From Mycolicibacterium neoaurum (GTDB lineage Bacteria; Actinomycetota; Actinomycetes; Mycobacteriales; Mycobacteriaceae): 64,000 nt of DNA. The DNA lies in assembly GCF_036946495.1 (NCBI RefSeq), contig NZ_JAQIIX010000001.1:806001-870000 (forward strand). Direction: 5' to 3'. Position 1 is the stretch's first letter; each line of letters starts with the position of its first letter. Positions 1-12,253 of this stretch are shown here, one piece after another. The translations under genes and the position numbers were made by a program. The notes beneath the pieces were generated by a model. The model worked only from the letters and a program-made list of their open reading frames with translations, made no database searches and had not been told where the DNA came from.

Positions 1-691
1 GGGCGTTGTTGGGCACTACCAGGATCGACTCCAGATCCGGCCACAGAATGGGCCCGCCCGCGGAGAACGCGTAGGCCGTCGAACCCGTCGGCGTCGAAAC
101 CAGCACGCCGTCACAGCCGAACTGCGATACCGGGCGGCCGTCGACCTCGAGCACCACGCCCAACACACCCAGGCGCGGACCCTTCTCCAGGCTGGCCTCG
201 TTGAGGGCCCACCCGCGATCACGCACCGCACCGTCCTGGCGGACCGCGACGTCCAGCGTCATACGCTGCTCGACGCGGTAATCCTTGGCGATGACGTGAT
301 CGAGCACCTTGTCGATTGCGTCGGCCTCCGCCTCGGCCAGGAAACCGATCCGGCCGAGATTGATTCCCAGCACCGGGATCTCGACATTGCGGGCAAGCTC
401 GGCCGCGCGCAGGAAAGTACCGTCACCGCCGAGGGCGAGGACCAGCTCGCACCCCTCGGCGGCCTGCTCGTCGGCATCGACGACGTCGATGTCCACGCCG
501 AGGGCGCGCATCTCCCCCGGCGCCAAGTGCAACGAACCACGGTCGACGGCTTCGGCCGTCAGCACCCGCAGCGCGATGCCGTGCTCACCGAGCACCTTCT
601 CCACCCGGCGGGCGGTCTCGGTGGCCTCTTCGCGCCCGGTATGCACCACCAACAGGATGGTGCGACCCGGGCTCGATTCCTGGGAGGTCAT
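1..691 (-). CDS. nadK: NAD kinase (C-terminus cut by window edge)
   Basis: This is the ATP-dependent NAD kinase that makes NADP in the cytosol. About 230 codons are visible from the ATG at 689-691; the C-terminal part lies beyond the window. The family's GGDGT nucleotide motif is present (LALGGDGTFLRAA, about residue 75-88), followed by the conserved NLGRIGFLAE stretch and the GSTAYAFSAGGP loop near the visible end. Its ATG overlaps the stop of tlyA (ATGA), so the two are translationally coupled. The tlyA-nadK order matches the Rv1694-Rv1695 order in M. tuberculosis. Confidence 0.95.
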   Translation of the reverse strand, partial: MTSQESSPGRTILLVVHTGREEATETARRVEKVLGEHGIALRVLTAEAVDRGSLHLAPGEMRALGVDIDVVDADEQAAEGCELVLALGGDGTFLRAAELARNVEIPVLGINLGRIGFLAEAEADAIDKVLDHVIAKDYRVEQRMTLDVAVRQDGAVRDRGWALNEASLEKGPRLGVLGVVLEVDGRPVSQFGCDGVLVSTPTGSTAYAFSAGGPILWPDLESILVVPNNA

Positions 692-1494
692 TGCGGCCCT
701 TCGTCGATCGCTTGCTGGATGGTTCGTTCGAGATCGGCACCGGTCAGTGCGGCGTCGTCGCCGGTACGCAGACGGAGGAAGAACTCCACGTTGCCGGATG
801 GCCCCGGAAGTGGGCTCGCAGTGACAGCCACTGCGTGCCAATGCAATTGCGCGGCCCGCTGCGCGACGGCCAGAACCGCCTCGGCACGCAGGGCGGGATC
901 GGAGACCACCCCACCGGCACCCACCCGGTCTTTGCCGACCTCGAACTGCGGCTTCACCATGGGAACGATATCGGCCTGTGGGGAAGCGCAGGCGGTCAGC
1001 GCGGGCAGCACGGTGGCCAGTGAGATGAAGGACAGATCGGCGACGATCAGGTCGACCGGCCCGCCGATCAGGTCCGGTGTCAATGAACGGACGTTGGTGC
1101 GTTCGAGCACCTGGACCCGGTCATCGGAACGCAGCGACCAGGCCAGCTGGCCGTATCCGACATCGGCCGCCACGACCTCGGTGGCGCCACGGTCCAGGAG
1201 CACCTCGGTGAATCCGCCGGTGGAGGCACCGGCGTCCAGGCAGCGTCGCCCGGTCACGGACACCCCGAACGCGTCGAGCGCCCCGATCAGTTTGTGCGCA
1301 CCGCGCGAGACCCATACCCGCTCGTCGGCGGCGACGGTCAGTTTGGCGTCGACGGAGACCGTGGTGGCCGGCTTGGCCGCAGGCATTCCGTCGATCTGGA
1401 CCCGGCCGGCGGAGATCAGTTCGGCCGCCTGTTGGCGCGAACGCGCCAACCCCCGACGGACCAGCTCGGCATCCACCCGTGCACGCCGTGTCAT
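688..1494 (-). CDS. tlyA: TlyA, 16S/23S rRNA 2'-O-methyltransferase / hemolysin family
   Basis: TlyA 2'-O-methylates a cytidine in 16S helix 44 and one in 23S helix 69; its loss gives capreomycin/viomycin resistance in mycobacteria. The protein has 268 residues, as usual for the family. An S4 RNA-binding domain fills residues 1-60, then comes a Rossmann methyltransferase domain with the SAM motif CLDAGASTGGFT (85-96). The catalytic tetrad known from M. tuberculosis TlyA is intact with a one-residue shift: K68, D153, K181, E237. The ATG at 1492-1494 (MTRRARVDAELV) was preferred to a longer frame because the upstream extension is not like the family. It is coupled to nadK downstream. Confidence 0.95.
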   Translation of the reverse strand: MTRRARVDAELVRRGLARSRQQAAELISAGRVQIDGMPAAKPATTVSVDAKLTVAADERVWVSRGAHKLIGALDAFGVSVTGRRCLDAGASTGGFTEVLLDRGATEVVAADVGYGQLAWSLRSDDRVQVLERTNVRSLTPDLIGGPVDLIVADLSFISLATVLPALTACASPQADIVPMVKPQFEVGKDRVGAGGVVSDPALRAEAVLAVAQRAAQLHWHAVAVTASPLPGPSGNVEFFLRLRTGDDAALTGADLERTIQQAIDEGPQ

Positions 1495-1513
1495 CGGATC
1501 GCCGTCATCGGAA

Positions 1514-1705
1514 TCACAGCCCCCGATTCGCGTCGCCTCGGCCCTCCACGGATTCCAGGGCACGTACCAAGAGGTCATGCGCCTCTTCGAGGCGTACGGC
1601 CACCGCGTCGATATCGGCGTCTTCCAGGCCCCCGGATTCGAGATCCGGCAGATCGGCCAGCAGCGCCGCAATACCGGCGCGGATCTGCTCGGGTTCGGTA
1701 CTCAT
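1514..1705 (-). CDS. Small conserved acidic protein (Rv1693-like)
   Basis: A 63-residue protein starting MSTEPEQIRAGIAALLADLP, predicted to be mostly helical and acidic. It sits between the HAD phosphatase and tlyA, the position occupied by the small hypothetical gene Rv1693 in M. tuberculosis, which supports it being real. An in-frame ATG four codons upstream (at 1717) is possible. No function can be read from the sequence; cotranscription with tlyA and nadK is likely because the gaps are under 30 bases. Confidence 0.7.
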   Translation of the reverse strand: MSTEPEQIRAGIAALLADLPDLESGGLEDADIDAVAVRLEEAHDLLVRALESVEGRGDANRGL

Positions 1706-1731
1706 ATCGCTGATCACGCTAGCCGATGCGA

Positions 1732-2727
1732 TCAGCCCAGCAGCGACCAGCGGTGCAGCGCCGACCGTGCGGTGTCATCGCCGGCCTCGATGACGAGGGC
1801 GTCCGCGGCAGACCACACGGCGTGGGCGGTGGCCCGCACGATACTGAGCTCGTCGGCCGTCTCGATGCCGGTGGACCGTACCGTCGCAGCGGAGCCGTCG
1901 ATATCGATCCGCCAGGCCGGATGTCCCGCGATACGCAGGTCGTCGGCTGCGGTGTGCAGCGAGCGCAGATCTTCGGCGAGGAAGTCCGGTCGGCTACCGG
2001 CTGCCGCGCGGACCATGTCGGCGGCGTCGTTGACCCCGGTCAGGACCATCAGGCTGGGCAGACCCGCGGCATTGGCGCCCTCGATATCGGTGTCTAGGCG
2101 GTCTCCGACCACCAGCGGCGTGCCGAAGTCTCCACGTGCCAGTGCATCCTTCATCAGGCTCGGCGCCGGCTTCCCCGCGACCTGGGGTTCGCTGTCGGTG
2201 GCGGTGCGCAACGCGGCGACCATCGAACCGTTGCCGGGCAGGAGCCCGCGCTCGGAGGGCAAGGTGCGGTCGACGTTCGCGGCCACCCAGAGCGCACCCG
2301 CCCGGATGGCCAGGGCCGCCTCGGCCAGAATGGACCATCCGGTATCCGGATTGTGGCCCTGGACCACAGCGACCGGATCGGCGGCGAAGGTACGGACGGG
2401 TTCGAGACCGACGGCGGTGATCTCGGCCGCCAGCGCATCCGTTCCGACGATCAAGACCGCCGAACCGGCGGGCACCTGGTCGGCGACCAACCGTGCCGCA
2501 CTCTGGGCGCTGGTGACGACATCCTCATCGCGCGCGGTGAACCCGAGCTCGCCGAGATGCTCGGCGACCTGGGATGCCGATCGGGACGCGTTGTTGGTGA
2601 CGAAGAGTGTCCGGGACTGCACGGCGGCCAGGCTGTCCACGGCCCCCAGTGTGGGTTCGTGCCCACGAAAGACGGTGCCGTCCAGATCCAGGAGCAGGCA
2701 ATCGTGCTGCTGCGCCAGGGAGGCCAT
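1732..2727 (-). CDS. HAD-family phosphatase, glycerol-3-phosphate phosphatase type
   Basis: A 331-residue HAD superfamily IIA phosphatase. HAD motif I is DLDGT with nucleophile D14 and acid/base D16, motif II is FVTNNAS, the motif III lysine is in AGKPAPSLMKDA, and motif IV is VVGDRLDTDIEGA. The order and length match Rv1692 of M. tuberculosis, which has been characterised as a glycerol-3-phosphate phosphatase that recycles polar heads during glycerophospholipid turnover. The substrate here is inferred from that relationship. About 70 C-terminal residues after the HAD core form an extra domain, as in Rv1692. Its ATG directly abuts the stop of the TPR gene upstream. Confidence 0.9.
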   Translation of the reverse strand: MASLAQQHDCLLLDLDGTVFRGHEPTLGAVDSLAAVQSRTLFVTNNASRSASQVAEHLGELGFTARDEDVVTSAQSAARLVADQVPAGSAVLIVGTDALAAEITAVGLEPVRTFAADPVAVVQGHNPDTGWSILAEAALAIRAGALWVAANVDRTLPSERGLLPGNGSMVAALRTATDSEPQVAGKPAPSLMKDALARGDFGTPLVVGDRLDTDIEGANAAGLPSLMVLTGVNDAADMVRAAAGSRPDFLAEDLRSLHTAADDLRIAGHPAWRIDIDGSAATVRSTGIETADELSIVRATAHAVWSAADALVIEAGDDTARSALHRWSLLG

Positions 2728-3609
2728 CTAGGTGAGCTCGGCGAGTCGTTCTTCGGCGTCGGTGACGCCCTCGACATCGGCCGCCGCGGCATTGATGAAC
2801 GCCTGGACCGCCTCGTCCTCCCGGCCGAGGGCCAGCAGAGTCTCGGCCGTGGCATAGAACAACCGGGCATTGGTGGTCCCGGGTCGCGAGGGATCCAGCG
2901 GCGGGCTCGAAAGGATGGCGAGGGCCTGCTCGTGCTGGCCCAGATCGGAGCGTGCCCCGGCCACGACCATCCGCAACTCCTCGGCGTCGTCACCGGTCAG
3001 CTCGTCGGCTTCGGGACCGCGCGCCAATTCGATCGCCCGTTCTGGGCGGCCCACCCCGCGCTCACAATCGGCAATCAACGGCAGCAGCGCGGACTTGCTC
3101 CCCATCCTGCGCGCCGCGCGAAGCTCGGCCAGCGCCTGGGCCCAGTCACCGCAGTAGTACGCCGCGATCCCGACGGCCTCACGCACCGCGGCGATCCGCC
3201 CCGAACGGGCCCGCGCGGCCCGCGCATGCTCCAGCGCCGCGGCGGGATCCTCCTCGAGCAGTTCGCCGGCGGCGACCAGGTGACGGGCGACCACATCGGC
3301 TGTCGATTTGTCGAGGGTGATGAGCTCGCTGCGGATCTCCGGGGCCAGTTGCTTGGCTTCGATCTCGTTGGGAATCCGCGGTCCGGTGGTGATGTTCTCG
3401 CTACCGCCCCGAAAGTCTCGCCGCGGACCATCCGATCGCGGCGGCTTCGGCCGGTCGCGTCCACCCCGGCGGGCGTAACCGCCACTACCGGAACGCTGTG
3501 CGCCGTCGGCGCTCGAGCGTTGACCGCTGTTCCCTCCGGAACGCGGATTGTCGCCCGTGGCCCGGCGGTGTCGCCGATCGTCGCTGTTGCCTTGTCTGTC
3601 CTCGGCCAC
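2728..3609 (-). CDS. Tetratricopeptide-repeat protein (Rv1691-like)
   Basis: A 293-residue cytosolic protein. The first 75 residues are highly charged, disordered and rich in Arg, Gly and Ser (including GGYARRGGRDRPKP), and could bind nucleic acid. The remainder is a chain of TPR-like helical pairs. The start is GTG at 3607-3609, behind a strong ribosome binding site AGGAAGG. It lies just downstream of the rrn terminator and is probably the first gene of the operon that continues into the HAD phosphatase, tlyA and nadK. It occupies the place of Rv1691. Its partner is unknown; a link to ribosome biogenesis is only suggested by the neighbourhood. Confidence 0.85.
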   Translation of the reverse strand: MAEDRQGNSDDRRHRRATGDNPRSGGNSGQRSSADGAQRSGSGGYARRGGRDRPKPPRSDGPRRDFRGGSENITTGPRIPNEIEAKQLAPEIRSELITLDKSTADVVARHLVAAGELLEEDPAAALEHARAARARSGRIAAVREAVGIAAYYCGDWAQALAELRAARRMGSKSALLPLIADCERGVGRPERAIELARGPEADELTGDDAEELRMVVAGARSDLGQHEQALAILSSPPLDPSRPGTTNARLFYATAETLLALGREDEAVQAFINAAAADVEGVTDAEERLAELT

Positions 3610-3753
3610 AGTCGCCTTCCTGATTGATCAACCGTCTCGCAGAAGGATAGCCGGGAGTCGGCTAAATACGACAGTTGCAGTGAATACGACCATTCATTGT
3701 CAATCAATTCTGCAAATAGAAATGGTTGATAAACGCTCAGAGATGCACAAATG

Positions 3754-3786
3754 CCTCGGCCCTCCAACTGTGTTGGAGGGCCGAGG
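3754..3786 (-). terminator. Terminator of the rRNA operon
   Basis: A perfect 14-base-pair stem (arms 3754-3767 and 3773-3786) with a five-base loop, placed 10 bases after the 3' end of the 5S gene. On the minus strand it is followed by CATTTG, so the U-tract is short, as is common in mycobacteria. The stretch 3610-3753 behind it holds the leader of the TPR gene; I see no convincing promoter there. Confidence 0.85.
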
Positions 3787-3795
3787 TTTAATGTG

Positions 3796-3910
3796 TGTTC
3801 GGCGGTGTCCTACTTTTCCACCCTGTTGGGTAGTATCATTGGCGCTGGTAGGCTTAGCTTCCGGGTTCGGGATGGGACCGGGCGTTTCCCTGCCGCTATG
3901 GCCGCCGTAA
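3796..3910 (-). rRNA. rrf: 5S ribosomal RNA
   Basis: A 115-base 5S rRNA. The minus strand begins TTACGGCGGCCATAGCGGC and ends with the complementary CACCGCCGAACA, which closes the terminal helix. The conserved loop sequence CCCATCCCGAACCCGGAAGC is present. The spacer to the 23S gene is about 195 bases. Confidence 0.95.
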
Positions 3911-4105
3911 CTTTATTCACCCTTTTCTGGGCGTCCCACTGTATTGGTTGTGGGAAATCTTTGTGTTTTGGTGGTGGGGTGCGTCAAAACCATTTCTGGT
4001 TTGTGCGTGTCCAATGTGGATGTGTGTGGTTGCGGGCGTCACGTTTGTGTGCGTCATCTTGTTTCTTACACATGGTTGATTTTGTTACCCACCAGGGGTG
4101 GGTGT

Positions 4106-9171
<5,066 letters not shown>

Positions 9172-9336
9172 CCCCCACACCCAAAAAGGCGCAGGCAGAA
9201 TTCGAATCAGAAAAATCCGATCACAAACAAAAGACACCAAAAACTGGCATCAAAAAAAAACCATCTTACGTGGCAGGAAGACGGGGAGTCCCCCACCAAG
9301 ATGGCAAAAAACAACAAACAAAAACCACCAAACACA

Positions 9337-9402
9337 CTATTGAGTTCTCAAACAACACGCCCGATCCTGACCGCGCAACAAGTCCGCGGCTAAAAGCCGC
9401 GG
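9337..9402 (-). promoter_or_regulatory. rRNA leader with nut-like boxB hairpin and boxA
   Basis: In the transcribed direction a hairpin comes first: CCGCGGC and GCCGCGG, 7 bp, 9384-9402, loop TTTTA. It is followed about 30 bases later by the boxA-like element TGTTGTTTGAGAACTCAATA (9338-9357). This boxB-boxA order is the conserved antitermination leader of mycobacterial rrn operons. Between it and the 16S start (9172-9336) lie A/T-rich runs probably used for RNase III processing of pre-16S RNA. Confidence 0.75.
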
Positions 9403-9500
9403 TCCGTAGTGCGGGCAGTGAGGTACTCCCCCGTTAAGGGTTTCTCTCTCGGATTTGTCTTCGCTCTCCGGCTTGAGGCCGTGTCGCTCTGACCTGGAAT

Positions 9501-9529
9501 AAGTTACGGCAGGGCTAACAGCGAGTCAA
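9501..9529 (-). promoter_or_regulatory. rRNA operon promoter (P1 type)
   Basis: On the minus strand a -35 box TTGACT (9524-9529) and a -10 box TAACTT (9501-9506) are separated by exactly 17 bases. This is a near-consensus housekeeping sigma promoter about 330 bases upstream of the 16S gene and about 50 bases after the tyrS stop. No second promoter of equal quality is visible before the 16S gene, as expected for an rrnB-type operon with one promoter. Confidence 0.85.
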
Positions 9530-9576
9530 ATCGCCTGGTCAGCTCGACATCTTCGCTGGTCAGAGCGCCAGTCGCG

Positions 9577-10869
9577 TTACGAACCGGCAGTCGCTCGCAC
9601 AACCCCGGCAATGTTGCGCTTGCCACGTCGCAACACCAGCCAACGGTGGTGCAAAAAGTCCGATGCTTGTGGTATCCACTCGTCGCTTTCGATTCGCACG
9701 TTGTTCACGTAGACCCCGCCCTCGGCGAGGGTGCGCTTCGCCGCACCACGGCTGGCCACCAATCCACTGGCCACCAGGAGGTCGAGAATGCCGTCGGCTC
9801 CGCCGGCAGGGAGCTCGGCCACCGCGCCGTCGCCGGCCTCCTTCAACGCCGCACCCAAGGTCGACTCGTCGAGATCGGCCAATTCGGCCCGGCCGAACAG
9901 GGCCTGACTGGCCAGCTCGACGGAATCGGTCGCGGCCTGACCGTGCACGAGCGTGGTGAGCTCGCGCGCCAGCCGGCGTTGGGCAGCGCGCTCGTGCGGA
10001 CGTGATGCGGTGGCCTCGGCCAACTCGTCTATCTCGCCGCGGCTCAGGAAGGTGAACCAGCGCAGGTAGGGCACGACATCGGCGTCCGCGGTGTTGACGA
10101 AGTACTGGTACCAGGCATACGGGCTGGTCAACTCCGGATCCAGCCAGAGGTTCCCGCCGCCGGTCGATTTGCCGAACTTCTTGCCTGTCGAGTCGGTGAC
10201 CAGCGGTGTGGTCAGCGCATGGGCGGTGGCCCCGCGCTGTTGGCGCACCAGGCGTACGCCGGCGACGATGTTGCCCCACTGATCGGATCCGCCGATCTGC
10301 AGCGCGCATCCGTACCGGTCGTGCAACTGCACGAAGTCGTTGGCCTGCAGCAGCATGTAGCTGAACTCGGTGTAGGACATCCCGTCGCCCTCCAAGCGGC
10401 GACGAACCGTGTCGCGGTCGAGCATGACGTTGACCGAGAAGTACTTGCCCACGTCACGCAGGAACTCGATGGCCGACATCGGTCCAGTCCAGGACAGGTT
10501 GTTCTCGACCACCGCGCCGGTCTCCGAATCATCGAACTCGACGAACCGTTCCAGCTGCCCACGGATGCGATCAGCCCAGGCGGAGACGGTGTCGCTGGTC
10601 TGCATGGTGCGTTCACCGCTGTCACGCGGGTCGCCGATCAATCCGGTCGCCCCGCCGGCCAGCACGATGGGTCGGTGCCCGAACTGCTGGAACCGGCGCA
10701 ATGTCAGCAGCGGCACGAGATGCCCGGCGTGCAGGCTCGGCGCCGTCGGATCGAAACCCGAGTACAGCGTCAGCGGGCCATCGGCCAGCGCATCGGCCAG
10801 CGCCTCCAGGTCGGTCGACTGCGCGATCAGTCCGCGCCATTCCAGCTCATCCAGGATGCCCGTACTCAC
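9577..10869 (-). CDS. tyrS: Tyrosyl-tRNA synthetase
   Basis: A class I aminoacyl-tRNA synthetase that charges tRNA-Tyr in the cytosol. The protein has 430 residues, the usual length. The HIGH motif is HAGH (47-50) and the KMSKS motif is KFGKS (about 233-237). An S4-type RNA-binding domain closes the C-terminus (ASRGAAKRTLAEGGVYVNN). The GTG at 10867-10869 (MSTGILDELEWRGL), preceded by AGGAAG, was preferred to a frame 34 codons longer that is not like the family. The mpg gene ends 17 bases upstream, so the two are probably cotranscribed. The rrn promoter lies immediately downstream. Confidence 0.96.
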   Translation of the reverse strand: MSTGILDELEWRGLIAQSTDLEALADALADGPLTLYSGFDPTAPSLHAGHLVPLLTLRRFQQFGHRPIVLAGGATGLIGDPRDSGERTMQTSDTVSAWADRIRGQLERFVEFDDSETGAVVENNLSWTGPMSAIEFLRDVGKYFSVNVMLDRDTVRRRLEGDGMSYTEFSYMLLQANDFVQLHDRYGCALQIGGSDQWGNIVAGVRLVRQQRGATAHALTTPLVTDSTGKKFGKSTGGGNLWLDPELTSPYAWYQYFVNTADADVVPYLRWFTFLSRGEIDELAEATASRPHERAAQRRLARELTTLVHGQAATDSVELASQALFGRAELADLDESTLGAALKEAGDGAVAELPAGGADGILDLLVASGLVASRGAAKRTLAEGGVYVNNVRIESDEWIPQASDFLHHRWLVLRRGKRNIAGVVRATAGS

Positions 10870-10886
10870 GCTGCCATCTTCCTGTA

Positions 10887-11498
10887 TCAGTCGCTGGCAC
10901 CCGGCGCGGGTGCCCGTGGACTGCGCCGGTAAACCGACACCTCCCGACATCCTGGCAACCAGAACCGCCATGCCCGGTCCGCGGCGGTGCTGACCCCTAC
11001 CCGCGGCCCCTCGACCGCGGCGACCGGATCAGCCAACTCAAGACGCACCGCGGAGGTCGGTGCAAAAAGGTCGATTCCGTTGTCTTCCATATTGATTCCC
11101 AGGGCCGAGCACAGATTTCCCGGACCTCGGGCAAGACCGTGATCGGGTGCGCCGAGACCGCGCCGGGATCGGGCCACGGGCTCACCGTCGTCGATCACCG
11201 CTGCACGCAGCAGCACTGCGGCCGCGACCCCGTCGGGTCCGCAGGACACGTTGGCGCACACATGGATCCCGTGGCTGCGATAGGTGTAGAGCCGACCAGC
11301 GGGGCCGAACATCACCGCGTTACGCGGCCGCATGCCACGAAACGAGTGTGCGGAAGGGTCTGGCCACGGACCATCGGACGGTCCGCCATAGGCCTCGACC
11401 TCGACGATGGTGGCGCTGACCCCGCGGCCGAAAAGCCGCGCACCCACCAGCCGACGTGCCGAGTCCACCGGGTCCGCCGACAACTCCGCTGCACCCAC
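10887..11498 (-). CDS. mpg: DNA-3-methyladenine glycosylase (MPG/AAG type)
   Basis: A 203-residue AAG-family glycosylase that excises alkylated purines for base-excision repair. Visible family features are the catalytic stretch ATIVEVEAYGG, HSFRGMRPRNAVMFGPAG, the HGIHVCANVSC segment and the ARGPGNLCSALGI loop. The start is GTG at 11496-11498, without a clear ribosome binding site, so it is less certain. It lies directly upstream of tyrS, as Rv1688 does in M. tuberculosis. Confidence 0.93.
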   Translation of the reverse strand: MGAAELSADPVDSARRLVGARLFGRGVSATIVEVEAYGGPSDGPWPDPSAHSFRGMRPRNAVMFGPAGRLYTYRSHGIHVCANVSCGPDGVAAAVLLRAAVIDDGEPVARSRRGLGAPDHGLARGPGNLCSALGINMEDNGIDLFAPTSAVRLELADPVAAVEGPRVGVSTAADRAWRFWLPGCREVSVYRRSPRAPAPGASD

Positions 11499-11545
11499 GC
11501 ACCGATTGTGCCCGCGCTCGACCCTCGGTCACCAACCGCGCTGGG

Positions 11546-11764
11546 TCAGCGCGGATCCGCCTGGGCCGCGCCGATCAGGCGGGCGTGCTCGGCGTCGTCG
11601 GTGATGGTCACCGCCTCGTCGATCAACAACACCGGGATACCGGCGTCGATGCGGTACGCGCGGCGCAGCCGAGGGTTGTACAGACACTCACCGGCGACAT
11701 GATGGAGCGGTCCGCGGTCCTCGGGGCAGACCAGGATCTCCAGAAGCTTGGCGTCGAGTGTCAC
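11546..11764 (-). CDS. Trm112-like zinc-ribbon-type small protein
   Basis: A 72-residue protein beginning MTLDAKLLEILVCPEDRGPL, the hallmark start of the bacterial Trm112/UPF0434 family. Only one cysteine of the ancestral zinc ribbon is kept (C in LVCPEDRG); the rest of the metal site is lost, as in many actinobacterial members. Eukaryotic Trm112 activates methyltransferases; the bacterial role is unsettled. The GTG at 11762-11764 lies two bases after the stop of the secreted-protein gene upstream. Its place corresponds to the small gene Rv1684. Confidence 0.85.
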   Translation of the reverse strand: MTLDAKLLEILVCPEDRGPLHHVAGECLYNPRLRRAYRIDAGIPVLLIDEAVTITDDAEHARLIGAAQADPR

Positions 11765-11766
11765 GA

Positions 11767-12201
11767 TCAGCCGAACGGGGCGATGCTGCTGCCCCACCCC
11801 GGAGGCGCCAGCGGCTGGTCGTTGTCGGGGTCCGGCGGCACCCACGGGGCGGCCGGGCCGACCGGCGCCGGGCTCGCCTTGCCTGCCGCCGCGCGCTGCA
11901 GCGCCTGGCGTTGCTGGGCGACGGTGGCCTGCAGCGCCTCGGTCAGCGGCACGAGGTTGGGACGCTGGTCCAGCGCGGCCCGCAGTGCAGCCTGGTTACC
12001 CGGTGACGGCGGAATGCCTCGATTTCGGAGCGTGATGGCCGACTCGAGGAGCTTGGACACCTGACCGCCGGACGCGCCGGAGGCGTAGATATCCGCGAGG
12101 CTGTCCAAGATGTCGGCATGCGCGGTCGCGGTGGTGCCGCCGGTCAGCAATCCGGCGGCGATCATGGCTGCCGCCAGCGAACGCCGAGTGAATGATGTCA
12201 T
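11767..12201 (-). CDS. Small secreted protein with signal peptide
   Basis: A 144-residue protein. Residues 1-29 form a signal peptide (MTSFTRRSLAAAMIAAGLLT) with probable cleavage after ATAHA. The mature part is helical, followed by a Pro-rich tail (PAPVGPAAPWVPPDPDNDQP). The start ATG at 12199-12201 is behind AGGAGGATCGTG, an excellent ribosome binding site. It lies between the lipase/acyl-CoA synthetase gene and the Trm112-like gene. I do not recognise a characterised family; it resembles the many short exported mycobacterial proteins of unknown role. Confidence 0.85.
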   Translation of the reverse strand: MTSFTRRSLAAAMIAAGLLTGGTTATAHADILDSLADIYASGASGGQVSKLLESAITLRNRGIPPSPGNQAALRAALDQRPNLVPLTEALQATVAQQRQALQRAAAGKASPAPVGPAAPWVPPDPDNDQPLAPPGWGSSIAPFG

Positions 12202-12253
12202 CACGATCCTCCTAGCCGGGAGCCTAACAGCGCACCGCGCGCCGGGCTCGGTC

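Noticed and set aside
296..2731. A very long plus-strand open frame (over 800 codons) opposite nadK, tlyA and the HAD gene
   Set aside because: It is antisense to recognisable genes and has the Arg/Ser/Pro/Ala-rich, low-complexity composition of a frame created by high GC content.
3620..3753. TTGACA-like promoter upstream of the TPR gene (about 3690-3705 on the minus strand)
   Set aside because: A TTGACA is present, but no acceptable -10 box lies 16-19 bases downstream.
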